Origin: Bacteroidales bacterium M7
GTDB taxonomy: Bacteria > Bacteroidota > Bacteroidia > Bacteroidales > Muribaculaceae
NCBI GenBank assembly: GCA_001689515.1
Contig: LUJR01000048.1
Location: 26,050-90,049 of the forward strand
Direction: 5' to 3'
DNA: 64,000 bases
The stretch's first letter is position 1; each line of letters begins with the position of its first letter. The translations under genes were made by a program, and so were the position numbers. The notes beneath the pieces are model-generated. The model searched no databases, was not told where the DNA came from, and saw only the letters and a list, made by a program, of their open reading frames with translations. Positions 42,473-50,993 of the stretch are shown in pieces.

Positions 42473-43978
42473 ATGATGATAGATAGAAATTCTTTTTATA
42501 TGATAAATGGGGTGGAGGCTTGCCTGGATGCGGTGGTGTCTGTGCGCGGGATGAAGTCGGCTCGGTGTGAAGGGGTGGAATTTATGGCGGAGTCGGAGCT
42601 TCCTTTGTCGCTGGAGGGGCGGATGTTCAGGGGGAAATATGAGATGAGCTGGGAGGAGTACCGTTGTTTTGATGCCAATAATCTTAATGGAGAGGAAAAT
42701 ATTCGGGCTTTTGATCTGATGGCGGAGGATATGAGGTATCGGATACCTGCCGAGGGATGGTTTATAAATCGGCAGGGATTCAGTGCTGACAGCCGTCGGG
42801 TGGCTCTTACTATCGGGCTTGTGATTGACCGCTTTACTCGCGGTGATTTCCCGACAGATGTATGCGATGACAGGATGTATTTCCGTTATATGACTCCGAT
42901 GGCTGGTGGCAAACTGAATTTTCGCGATTTTGCATTCCGATGCTTTGGATATACCGTTGGAAACAGTCGGAATTGGTCTACCGAGCGGCTGAGATTGAGG
43001 ATTTCTGATGTGGATTATGACATGTATGTAGTGTCAAAGGACGATGCCTCTTATTTGTGCATAGACAATGTGGAAGCATTGACGCTTAGGCAGTTTAGCA
43101 AGGCGGTTACTGCTGTGTTATTCGGGTTCGGTTTCGTGATTCAGCGGATTGTGCTCGATGAGGAATATCTATTTGTGTTGGATAGCAGGGAGCACGGGAT
43201 GCCGACGGCTATGCGCTATATGGCTCTGCGTGAAAGCATCAGCGGGCAATACTTCATTTTTACCACCAATGCTTACTCGGTGCTGAAACCTATGGGTGAG
43301 TTATTGGCAACGGATGTATCGGCTATGGCTGAGGAATGGTCGGCGCGATTGACGCCGATGAGTGAAGATGTGTTATCGAAACTCTGCCAGATGCTCTATG
43401 ACCACGATGGACTCATCAATGCGGTGACGATGATAGTTGAGAGTTCACGAGCCGGATTAGAAGTGCAAGGAGCTGTATTGTCCGTGGCGTTGGAGGCAAT
43501 CAACCAAATCATACCTGTCATAATGGAGGAGCGAGGCAGCGTGACATCCGAGTGCCAGCACCCTATGGATCCGGCGAGATGGAAGCGTCTGCGGCGACAG
43601 ATAGAGAAGGTGGTTAAAGGGTCAGATCTTTCGGAGGCAGAGCAGAAGTTTTTCATTAACAAGAAGCTCAATAGTGCCAACCAACCGACCAATACCGACA
43701 CTCTGACAGCACCCTTCAGCCAGCTGGACATTTCCCTTGCACATGACGAAGAGAAGGTGGCAGAATACCGCAACACCTTTCTCCATGGCAGGCTGCCAGT
43801 CAGCAACGTCATCGGGGAGGCGGATGCGCTCTATCAAATATGCCTGAAGATGCACCATCTATGTTCGCTTCTGCTGCTGAAATTAGCCGGTTTTGATGGC
43901 TACATCGTAGATATGTCACAATTCAGCAGCTCTGCACCCGACCCTCAACGCCTCTCCTCCGTCTTCCGCCACACCTGA
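42473..43978 (+). CDS. HEPN-like protein, possible ApeA-type single-gene defence ribonuclease
   Basis: 501 residues, no signal peptide or membrane segment. The N-terminal 270 residues are mixed alpha/beta with no family I can name firmly. The C-terminal part is mostly helical and contains RNTFLH at 433-438 (in EYRNTFLHGR), an exact fit to the RNxxxH/Rx4H catalytic motif of HEPN ribonucleases, placed in a helical context as HEPN requires. A beta-rich N-terminal sensor followed by a C-terminal HEPN domain resembles ApeA antiviral proteins. It is a lone gene with a strong promoter between housekeeping operons, consistent with an inserted defence gene. The codons at the start are unusually G-rich. 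Function is inferred only. Confidence 0.6.
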   Translation: MMIDRNSFYMINGVEACLDAVVSVRGMKSARCEGVEFMAESELPLSLEGRMFRGKYEMSWEEYRCFDANNLNGEENIRAFDLMAEDMRYRIPAEGWFINRQGFSADSRRVALTIGLVIDRFTRGDFPTDVCDDRMYFRYMTPMAGGKLNFRDFAFRCFGYTVGNSRNWSTERLRLRISDVDYDMYVVSKDDASYLCIDNVEALTLRQFSKAVTAVLFGFGFVIQRIVLDEEYLFVLDSREHGMPTAMRYMALRESISGQYFIFTTNAYSVLKPMGELLATDVSAMAEEWSARLTPMSEDVLSKLCQMLYDHDGLINAVTMIVESSRAGLEVQGAVLSVALEAINQIIPVIMEERGSVTSECQHPMDPARWKRLRRQIEKVVKGSDLSEAEQKFFINKKLNSANQPTNTDTLTAPFSQLDISLAHDEEKVAEYRNTFLHGRLPVSNVIGEADALYQICLKMHHLCSLLLLKLAGFDGYIVDMSQFSSSAPDPQRLSSVFRHT

Positions 43979-44084
43979 TTCCCCAGCTACCAAAGGATTG
44001 TAATAGCTATGCTATGACGCATTGTCATTGGTGCTTTTGGTTCAAAAGCAACCCAATAAAATTCTTTTCCTGACGGTTAGCGTA

Positions 44085-44117
44085 TTTGCGCAAATAAGGG
44101 AAAATCGCTAAATTTGC
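44085..44117 (+). promoter_or_regulatory. Promoter of glyS
   Basis: TTTG (44085-44088), 21-bp spacer, TAAATTTG (44110-44117). The start near 44124 leaves a leader of about 70 bases. Confidence 0.75.
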
Positions 44118-44193
44118 ATGGATTATTATATATGTAATAATTTGTCATATCAATCTGAGTATAATCATCTAATCAACAATATCATTTCAAAAG

Positions 44194-45738
44194 ATGGCAC
44201 AGCAAGACGAAGTGTTCAAGAAGATAGTGTCCCATGCCAAGGAATACGGCTTTGTGTTCCAGTCAAGTGAGATATATGACGGCCTGTCGGCTGTATATGA
44301 CTACGGTCAGAACGGCGTGGAGCTTAAGAACAATATCAAGCGTTACTGGTGGGACGCGATGACCCTCCTCCACGAAAACATCGTGGGCATCGACTCTGCC
44401 ATCTTCATGCACCCGACCATCTGGAAGGCATCGGGTCACGTGGATGCCTTTAATGACCCTCTGATTGACAACCGCGACTCCAAGAAGCGTTACCGCGCCG
44501 ATGTGCTCATCGAGGACGAACTCGCCAAGATGGACGAGAAGGTGGAGAAGGAGGTTGCCAAAGCCCGCAAGCGTTTCGGTGATTCGTTTGACGAGGCTCT
44601 TTTCCGCGAAACCAATCCCCGTGTGGCTGAAATCAAGGCTAAGCGTGACGCACTGCATGACCGCTTCAGCAAGGCTCTCAACGACAACAATCTTGAGGAG
44701 CTCCGCCAGATAATCATCGACCAGGAAATCGTCGATCCCATTTCAGGCACAAAGAACTGGACAGAAGTGCGCCAGTTCAACCTTATGTTCAAGACCGAGA
44801 TGGGCAGCACCGCCGACGGTGCCATGACCGTATATCTCCGCCCGGAGACAGCCCAGGGCATCTTTGTCAACTATCTCAACGTGCAGAAGACGGGACGCAT
44901 GCGTATCCCCTTCGGCATCGCCCAGATAGGCAAGGCTTTCCGTAACGAGATCGTAGCCCGTCAGTTCATATTCCGCATGCGTGAATTCGAGCAGATGGAG
45001 ATGCAGTTCTTCGTGCGTCCCGGTCAGGAGCTCGAATGGTTCAAGCAGTGGAAGGAGACCCGCCTCAAGTGGCACAAGGCTCTCGGTCTCGGCGATGACA
45101 AGTACCGCTACCACGACCACGACAAGCTCGCCCACTACGCCAACGCTGCCACCGACATCGAGTTTGAGATGCCTTTCGGCTTCAAGGAGGTCGAGGGTAT
45201 CCACTCCCGTACCAACTTTGACCTCTCGCAGCATGAGAAGTTCTCAGGCAAGAAGATACAGTATTTCGACCCCGAACTCAACGAGAGCTACACACCCTAT
45301 GTAATCGAGACATCCATAGGCGTTGACCGCATGTTCCTCTCTGTGCTCTGCTCAAGCTATGAGGAGCAGCCTCTCGAGGGCGGTGACAGCCGCGTGGTGC
45401 TTCATCTGCCTGCCCCTCTGGCACCTGTAAAGTGCGCAGTGATGCCTCTCGTGCGCAAGGACGGTCTGCCTGACAAGGCACGTGAGATAGTCAACGACCT
45501 CAAGTTTGACTTCGCTACCCACTACGAGGAGAAGGACTCTATCGGCAAGCGCTATCGCCGTCAGGATGCCATCGGCACCCCCTTCTGCATCACCGTTGAC
45601 CATCAGACTCTCGAGGACAACACCGTCACCCTGCGCGAACGCGACTCTATGGAGCAGACCCGCGTAAAGGTCGAAGACCTCCACAAGCTCATCCACGACC
45701 GCGTGAGCATCACCTCTCTTCTCCGCAAACTCGCTTAA
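44194..45738 (+). CDS. glyS: Glycyl-tRNA synthetase, alpha2 type
   Basis: 514 residues: a class II enzyme of the dimeric (eukaryote-like) type, not the alpha/beta tetramer. Motifs readable: LRPETAQGIFVNYLN, FGIAQIGKAFRNEI (motif 2 region), FRMREFEQMEMQFFV, and VIETSIGVDRMFLSVLC (motif 3). A C-terminal anticodon-binding domain starts near LAPVKCAVMPLVRK. Its codons are strongly C-ending, as expected of a highly expressed gene. Confidence 0.97.
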   Translation: MAQQDEVFKKIVSHAKEYGFVFQSSEIYDGLSAVYDYGQNGVELKNNIKRYWWDAMTLLHENIVGIDSAIFMHPTIWKASGHVDAFNDPLIDNRDSKKRYRADVLIEDELAKMDEKVEKEVAKARKRFGDSFDEALFRETNPRVAEIKAKRDALHDRFSKALNDNNLEELRQIIIDQEIVDPISGTKNWTEVRQFNLMFKTEMGSTADGAMTVYLRPETAQGIFVNYLNVQKTGRMRIPFGIAQIGKAFRNEIVARQFIFRMREFEQMEMQFFVRPGQELEWFKQWKETRLKWHKALGLGDDKYRYHDHDKLAHYANAATDIEFEMPFGFKEVEGIHSRTNFDLSQHEKFSGKKIQYFDPELNESYTPYVIETSIGVDRMFLSVLCSSYEEQPLEGGDSRVVLHLPAPLAPVKCAVMPLVRKDGLPDKAREIVNDLKFDFATHYEEKDSIGKRYRRQDAIGTPFCITVDHQTLEDNTVTLRERDSMEQTRVKVEDLHKLIHDRVSITSLLRKLA

Positions 45739-45755
45739 TCTAAAATATGCAAATT

Positions 45756-46340
45756 ATGAAAATCCGTAACATACTCTCACTCTGCGCCGCTGTGGTGATG
45801 ATGTGCTCGTTGCAGTCATGTAACTACAACAGCATCGTCGAGCAGCAAAACGGCGTGGACCAGTCATGGGCTGAGGTTGAGAACCAGTACCAGCGTCGCC
45901 TTGACCTGATTCCTAACCTTGTCAACACTGTCAAGGGCTATGCGTCACACGAGAGCCAGACGCTTGAAAACGTCACCAAGGCTCGTGCGGCAGCTACTTC
46001 TATCACCATCGACCCAACAAACCTCAATGAGGAGACCCTCGCCAAGTATCAGCAGGTGCAGGGAGAACTGTCAAGTGCGCTCAAGAGCCTGCTTGCTGTG
46101 ACTGAGGCTTATCCTGACCTTAAGGCTAACGAGAATTTCCGCGACCTCCAGGCTCAGCTTGAGGGCACTGAAAACCGCATCGCCACTGCCCGTAGCCGTT
46201 ACACTGAGGCGGTCAATACGTATAATGTGACCATTAAGAAGTTCCCCACCAACATCTATGCTTCATGGTTTGGCTTCTCTCCTAAACCGCAGTTCAAGGC
46301 TGAAACAGGAGCCGAACGTGCTCCGGAGGTTAAATTCTGA
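45756..46340 (+). CDS. LemA-family lipoprotein
   Basis: 194 residues from the ATG at 45756; an ATG at 45747 would add three residues. Signal peptide with lipobox LQSC, then the LemA helical bundle: QWAEVENQYQRR-like SWAEVENQYQRRLDLIPNLV, typical of the family. Function poorly known; LemA homologues are often near M48 peptidases or TPM-domain proteins, which are absent here. The stop overlaps the FKBP start (TGATG). Confidence 0.92.
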   Translation: MKIRNILSLCAAVVMMCSLQSCNYNSIVEQQNGVDQSWAEVENQYQRRLDLIPNLVNTVKGYASHESQTLENVTKARAAATSITIDPTNLNEETLAKYQQVQGELSSALKSLLAVTEAYPDLKANENFRDLQAQLEGTENRIATARSRYTEAVNTYNVTIKKFPTNIYASWFGFSPKPQFKAETGAERAPEVKF

Positions 46341-46897
46341 TGAAACATAGCACTATAATCAAATCATTGGCTTCGGTCGCTGTCGTTGTGGGTCTCTGTA
46401 GTTGCAGTCCCGAAAATTACAGCGACAAGAATGACAATGTGGACTGGGACTGGGTGGCTCTCAACGAGGACTACTACGCGAATGCCGCCTTGGAGACCGA
46501 CAAGGACGGTTCTCCGTTCTATGAGAAGATTGTCCCCGTGTGGAACGAAGGTGCCAGCATCCTCATGCACTTCTACAATGACCGCGCTCTGACGGCTGGC
46601 AATCTCCAGCCCTATCTGACTAGTACGGTCAGTGCCAAGTATGAGCTTGGGCTTGCTAATGGCACAGCATTGGAAAACTCATATAGCAACACTGACAGCG
46701 TGTTGACCACTAAGGTATCGGCACTCGTGGAAGGTTGGGCGATAGCTCTGACCAATATGCACGTAGGTGACAGCGTAAAGGTCGTTATTCCTGCGGCTCA
46801 GGGTTACGGTGCATATACCCACGGCTCTGTCCCGGCTTATTCAACCCTGATATTCAATATCAAGCTGGTTGATGTCCCGGCTTACGAGGTGCCTTGA
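46340..46897 (+). CDS. FKBP-type peptidyl-prolyl isomerase, lipoprotein
   Basis: 185 residues. Signal peptide with Cys at the lipobox (VGLCSC). The C-terminal half is FKBP-like: TNMHVGDSVKVVIPAAQGYG and the closing strand STLIFNIKLVDV. Several active-site aromatic residues are not obvious, so enzyme activity is not certain. Translationally coupled to lemA; the pair may be periplasmic/outer-membrane chaperone-like factors. Confidence 0.82.
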   Translation: MKHSTIIKSLASVAVVVGLCSCSPENYSDKNDNVDWDWVALNEDYYANAALETDKDGSPFYEKIVPVWNEGASILMHFYNDRALTAGNLQPYLTSTVSAKYELGLANGTALENSYSNTDSVLTTKVSALVEGWAIALTNMHVGDSVKVVIPAAQGYGAYTHGSVPAYSTLIFNIKLVDVPAYEVP

Positions 46898-46914
46898 TAT
46901 AATCTGATTTACAG

Positions 46915-48369
46915 ATGGACGATAAAGTCAGTCTGTTTTCTGACTTGATAGGTTCGGAGATTATTAAACTGTCTCCCCTTGCCGAGTCAGGAAGCAACCG
47001 CAAATACTACAGGCTTAAAGACCTCTCTGACTCTGGCAGAGAGGTCGTTGCCGTATATAACGATGATGTCGCTGAAAATGAGGCTTTCATATCTATTGAT
47101 AGAGCGTTGGCAGCAAGCGACATCAGAGTGCCCCGTGTGATAGCTGTGTCAGCCGACCGCAAAGCTTATCTGCAAGAAGATCTTGGCGATACGTCTCTTT
47201 ATGATCTGATAGCAGGGTGTCGTAAAAATCCCGATGATGATGCGGCTCGCCGTCTGTCATCTCTGCTCGATGACTCCATGCGCCAGCTTGCGCGGCTGCA
47301 TTGGTGTTCATCAGCGCAGATTGATTTCAGCCGTTGTTACCCAGTGGAGAGCATGACGACGCGTGACATCATGTGGGATCTCAATTACTGCAAATACTGT
47401 TTTCTTAAGCCGTCATATGTCCAGTTTGACGAAGCACATTTGCAGGATGATTTTGACGCGCTGTGTGATCGCATTCTTGCAGCAGTGGATGCCCAGTCTG
47501 AGCGCGTGTTCATGTACCGTGACTTCCAGTCTCGTAACGTCATGGTCAAGGATGATGCAGCGTGGTTCATCGATTTTCAAGGTGGACGTGCCGGGCTGTT
47601 TCTCTATGATGTTGTCTCTTTCCTGTGGCAGGGGAGAGCCGGTTTCTCCGCAGGGGAGCGCCAGCGATTGATTGACGTGTATTTCAATGAGGCATTGCAA
47701 ATCAAGCCATCTCTTGACAAGGACATGTTCTTGTCAATGCTGCCTGATGTGGTGCTCTTTCGCTCGTTGCAAGTATTGGGAGCATACGGCTTCCGTGGCA
47801 GCTTTGAGGGGAAAAAGGCTTTTCAAACCAGCATACCTGCTGTTTTGCATAATATTGGCGACATGGCTGACTCTCTGCGTGCCCGTTATCCCGAAATCAT
47901 TGCCACAATCGAGCGGTTGAAGCATAAATATGATGTGGAGTCCCGCACTGAGACTGATGATTTTGACGGTCTGACGGTGACAGTCAGCAGCTTCTCTTAT
48001 AAAAAAGGTTATCCGATAGATCCGAGCGGCAACGGTGGAGGCTATGTATTCGACTGCCGTGCCATCCATAATCCAGGACGGTATGACCAATATAAGCAGC
48101 TGACAGGCATGGATGAGCCAGTCAAACGGTTCCTTGAAGATGACGGGGAGATACAACCATTCATTGAGCATGTCAAGGGTCTCGTAGGACCTTCGGTAGA
48201 TAAGTACGTCAAACGCGGCTTCAAGTCCCTGCAAGTCTCATTTGGCTGCACCGGCGGTCAGCACCGCTCGGTCTACTCAGCAGAGGCTATAGCCCATTGG
48301 TTGAGCGGACGCGCAGATGTCAGAGTGCGCCTCATCCACCGTGAGCAGGGCATCGACAGATACTTCTAA
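46915..48369 (+). CDS. AmgK-like sugar kinase fused to a RapZ C-terminal domain
   Basis: 484 residues. The first 330 are an aminoglycoside-phosphotransferase-fold kinase, with the catalytic loop YRDFQSRN (201-208, Asp 203) and the metal-binding WFIDFQGGRAGLFLYDVVSF, very close to AmgK, the anomeric MurNAc/GlcNAc kinase. Residues about 350-484 match the C-terminal domain of RapZ: SFSYKKGYP, VFDCRAIHNPG, TGMDEPVKRFL and GCTGGQHRS (444-452). In E. coli that domain senses glucosamine 6-phosphate. A MurU-like gene follows after a REP pair, which supports peptidoglycan sugar recycling. The RapZ kinase-like N domain is absent. Confidence 0.85.
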   Translation: MDDKVSLFSDLIGSEIIKLSPLAESGSNRKYYRLKDLSDSGREVVAVYNDDVAENEAFISIDRALAASDIRVPRVIAVSADRKAYLQEDLGDTSLYDLIAGCRKNPDDDAARRLSSLLDDSMRQLARLHWCSSAQIDFSRCYPVESMTTRDIMWDLNYCKYCFLKPSYVQFDEAHLQDDFDALCDRILAAVDAQSERVFMYRDFQSRNVMVKDDAAWFIDFQGGRAGLFLYDVVSFLWQGRAGFSAGERQRLIDVYFNEALQIKPSLDKDMFLSMLPDVVLFRSLQVLGAYGFRGSFEGKKAFQTSIPAVLHNIGDMADSLRARYPEIIATIERLKHKYDVESRTETDDFDGLTVTVSSFSYKKGYPIDPSGNGGGYVFDCRAIHNPGRYDQYKQLTGMDEPVKRFLEDDGEIQPFIEHVKGLVGPSVDKYVKRGFKSLQVSFGCTGGQHRSVYSAEAIAHWLSGRADVRVRLIHREQGIDRYF

Positions 48370-48382
48370 CCCAAATAAAATT

Positions 48383-48473
48383 GTAGGGACATGCCATGGC
48401 ATGTCTGGATATGCTGTCAGACAGTGAAATAAGCAAACGAAGTCTCGGCTGACATGCCATGGCATGTCCCTAC
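48383..48473. repeat. REP-like palindrome pair, copy 4
   Basis: Units at 48383-48405 and 48451-48473 facing each other over a 45-base spacer, both with the perfect 18-base palindrome. It lies inside the AmgK-MurU gene pair and could form a hairpin in the transcript between them. Confidence 0.9.
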
Positions 48474-48558
48474 AAGCGAGGATTCTCGAGGATTCACATT
48501 ATCCGTATAATAACACATAACGTTTAATTCAACAACATTGCTTCGGCCCCCCTACGAT

Positions 48559-49323
48559 ATGAAAGTCAAAGGCATGATATTCGCCGCAGGCGTAGGCTCA
48601 CGTCTGCGCCCCATAACCGACATTATCCCCAAAGCTCTGGTAGATGTCGGAGGCATCCCCATGCTCCAGCGCACTATCATGAGGATGCGCGAAGCAGGCA
48701 TCACCGACCTCGTGGTCAATGTTCACCACCATGCCTCCAAAATCATAGATTTCCTTGCCGAAAATGACAACTTCGGCTTGAATATCACCGTGAGCGATGA
48801 ATCAGACACACTACTTGATACAGGGGGTGGATTGTTGAAAGCTGCCCCATTGTTAGGAGATGCCGATGCCGTCGTGCTCCATAACGCCGACATATTTACA
48901 GACATCCCTCTCAGTCTCCTTATTGACAGGCTTGAATCGGATTATACCGATGTGGTTCTTGCTGTCAACCATCGCACTACCTCCCGCTATCTCCTGATTG
49001 ATGGCTCGCAACGTATGGTAGGATGGACCAACACGGCGACAGGTGAGGTGCGTCCTCGCTCGCTGGACGCAGGGGTTATTTCTTCTCTTAAACGCGTCGG
49101 ATTCTGTGGAATACATGTTATCCGGCAGTCCTCTGTGATGGAACGGCTAAGAGGTTATGCCGGTCATAACGGGGAAAAATTTTCGTTGACTCCATTTTAC
49201 ATCGACAATACTGGCAGCCTCGACATACATTGTGAGATTATGCCGGAGGGCGTGCATTGGGTTGACATAGGTCGCCACGAGTCGTTAGCATTGGCATGCA
49301 GTCTGGCTTCCGAACATCCATAA
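48559..49323 (+). CDS. MurU-like sugar-1-phosphate nucleotidyltransferase
   Basis: 254 residues from the ATG at 48559; the frame from 48538 adds MLRPPYD, which is not family-like. The fold is clear: GMIFAAGVGSRLRPITDIIPKALV with the nucleotide loop, VVLHNADIFTD with the metal Asp, and GFCGIHVI. MurU makes UDP-MurNAc from MurNAc 1-phosphate. The AmgK-like kinase directly upstream supports this function over other nucleotidyltransferases, which cannot be excluded from sequence alone. Confidence 0.85.
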   Translation: MKVKGMIFAAGVGSRLRPITDIIPKALVDVGGIPMLQRTIMRMREAGITDLVVNVHHHASKIIDFLAENDNFGLNITVSDESDTLLDTGGGLLKAAPLLGDADAVVLHNADIFTDIPLSLLIDRLESDYTDVVLAVNHRTTSRYLLIDGSQRMVGWTNTATGEVRPRSLDAGVISSLKRVGFCGIHVIRQSSVMERLRGYAGHNGEKFSLTPFYIDNTGSLDIHCEIMPEGVHWVDIGRHESLALACSLASEHP

Positions 49324-49333
49324 CCGTGTAGGC

Positions 49334-49363
49334 GTTGTGGTTATATATGTTTTTAACCACAAC
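49334..49363. promoter_or_regulatory. Inverted repeat upstream of the dehydrogenase pair
   Basis: GTTGTGGTTA (49334-49343) and TAACCACAAC (49354-49363), a perfect 10-bp dyad with a 10-base spacer, ending 9 bases before the start codon. Either an operator for a dimeric regulator or a hairpin masking the ribosome-binding region. No regulator gene is adjacent. Confidence 0.5.
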
Positions 49364-49372
49364 ACTTCCAAT

Positions 49373-50155
49373 ATGATGGATAGATTATGTACCATTTTTG
49401 ACCTCTCGGGCAAAGTGGCTGTAGTCACCGGAGGCGGTGACGGGATAGGCAGAGGATGCTGTGAGATTCTTGCCATAGCCGGTGCATCAGTTGTTGTCAG
49501 CGATATTGACCTCGGCAAGGCTGAGGCGGTCGTTGACAGAATCAATGCCAAAGGAGGCAATGCTATTGCGGTCAGATGCAATGTGCTTGAAGAGAATGAC
49601 TTGGTCAATCTGATAGAAACGGCTGTAAAGACCTACGGCACTGTCAACATACTCGTTAACAATGCCGGTCTCGGTGGTGGCGGACGTGAAAATCCGTTTA
49701 AGATTACGATGGACTATGTCGAGCGCATCTATCGCATCAATGTGTTCGCTCCATGGAGGCTTTGTCAGCTTGCTGTGCCTGAGATGGGAAAATCAGGCTA
49801 TGGAAGCATCATAAATATCACCTCGATGAGTTCAATCGACAAGGAGCGTAATATGGGTATATATTCCTCATCAAAAGCAGCTCTTAATCATCTTGCTGCA
49901 AATCTCGCCTATGACTTCGGAACCTTTGGAGTCCGTATCAACAACGTGGGACCTGGCGCCACAAGAACATCAGCTCTCGAATCAATACTGACTCCAGAAC
50001 TTCAGGAGAAGATGCTAAGGAAAACTCCTATCAACCGTCTCGGTGAGGTTTCTGACATTGCTCAGGCTGTGCTGTTTTTCGCTTCCCCAGCATCGTCATG
50101 GATAAGCGGACAGGTTATATTTATCAATGGAGGCGGAGACCAGACGCTTGATTGA
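49373..50155 (+). CDS. Short-chain dehydrogenase, 7-alpha-hydroxysteroid dehydrogenase-like
   Basis: 260 residues from the first of two adjacent ATGs. SDR marks: cofactor loop TGGGDGIG (19-26), SDID with an acidic residue at the end of strand 2 (NAD(H) preference), NNAG (96-99), and the catalytic set Ser 151/153, Tyr 164 and Lys 168 in YSSSK. From memory the segments AGASVVVSDI, CQLAVPEMGKSG-like and TPINRLGEVSDIA closely follow E. coli HdhA (7-alpha-HSDH, a bile-acid enzyme). In a gut Bacteroidales that role is plausible, but SDR specificity is hard to read. An extension to 49337 runs through the dyad and is rejected. Confidence 0.8.
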   Translation: MMDRLCTIFDLSGKVAVVTGGGDGIGRGCCEILAIAGASVVVSDIDLGKAEAVVDRINAKGGNAIAVRCNVLEENDLVNLIETAVKTYGTVNILVNNAGLGGGGRENPFKITMDYVERIYRINVFAPWRLCQLAVPEMGKSGYGSIINITSMSSIDKERNMGIYSSSKAALNHLAANLAYDFGTFGVRINNVGPGATRTSALESILTPELQEKMLRKTPINRLGEVSDIAQAVLFFASPASSWISGQVIFINGGGDQTLD

Positions 50156-50182
50156 AGATACAATCTATAAATACAAATTACT

Positions 50183-50971
50183 ATGAATTTAGCGAATGAA
50201 TTGTTTGACTTCTCAGGTAAAGTCATCATTATAACCGGCGCAGCCGGAGCCATCGGTAGCGAAGCAGCTCGTCAGTTGGCTATGCTCGGTGCCAATGTCG
50301 CATTGACCGACATCAACGAAGAAAAAGTTAAGGCTGTCGCAGCCCGGATCCAACAAGAGACTGGCAGTGAATGCCTCGGTATCAAAGCTGATGCCACTGA
50401 TGAAGGTGATTTGAAGCATCTCGTGGAAACCGTCGTGGCAAAATTCGGCAAAATATCTGGGCTTATCAATAATGTAGGGTGGGGTAAAGCCACTCCGCTA
50501 TGGGGTTCTGATACCGCGAAGATGGTGGCATCATATGAGCTTAACACCATAAGTGCATATAATATGACACGTCTCTGCATGCCCTACCTGCGCAAAGAGC
50601 CTAACGCATCCGTAGTGTTCTCAGGCTCGATGGTAGGTACTACGCCCTCGCCGGAGTTTATAGAATACAGCACTGCCAAGGCAGGGCTTATAAATATGGC
50701 TCACAGTATGGCTGTGGCTTCGGGTCCCGAAGTCAGATTTAATGTGGTGGTAATCGGATCAGTTGACAATGGCGATGCCACCCTTGAGGCTGGCTATGAC
50801 CCGGCGATGCTCAAACGCATCTCTGACTCGATAGTGATGAAACGCCGCGGCACACCGTCTGACATAGCCCACGCCTTTATCTTCCTCATGAGTGAAGCTG
50901 CATCTTGGATTACCGGTATCAACCTTATGGTTGACGGAGGAGGCATCTATAAGAGCAAAATGCCCGAATAA
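50183..50971 (+). CDS. Second short-chain dehydrogenase
   Basis: 262 residues, 27 bases after the first SDR and clearly related to it. TGAAGAIG (19-26), TDIN (acidic end of strand 2, NAD-type), NNVG in place of NNAG (96-99), Ser 149, Tyr 162 and Lys 166 in YSTAK. Probably arose by tandem duplication and divergence. Substrate unknown; a paired reaction with the first enzyme is an inference. Confidence 0.82.
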   Translation: MNLANELFDFSGKVIIITGAAGAIGSEAARQLAMLGANVALTDINEEKVKAVAARIQQETGSECLGIKADATDEGDLKHLVETVVAKFGKISGLINNVGWGKATPLWGSDTAKMVASYELNTISAYNMTRLCMPYLRKEPNASVVFSGSMVGTTPSPEFIEYSTAKAGLINMAHSMAVASGPEVRFNVVVIGSVDNGDATLEAGYDPAMLKRISDSIVMKRRGTPSDIAHAFIFLMSEAASWITGINLMVDGGGIYKSKMPE

Positions 50972-50993
50972 CTCCAGTAGTAAGCCTTAGACT

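Noticed and set aside
48277..48465. 62-residue minus-strand ORF
   Set aside because: Read from the tail of the AmgK-RapZ gene and REP pair copy 4 on the opposite strand.
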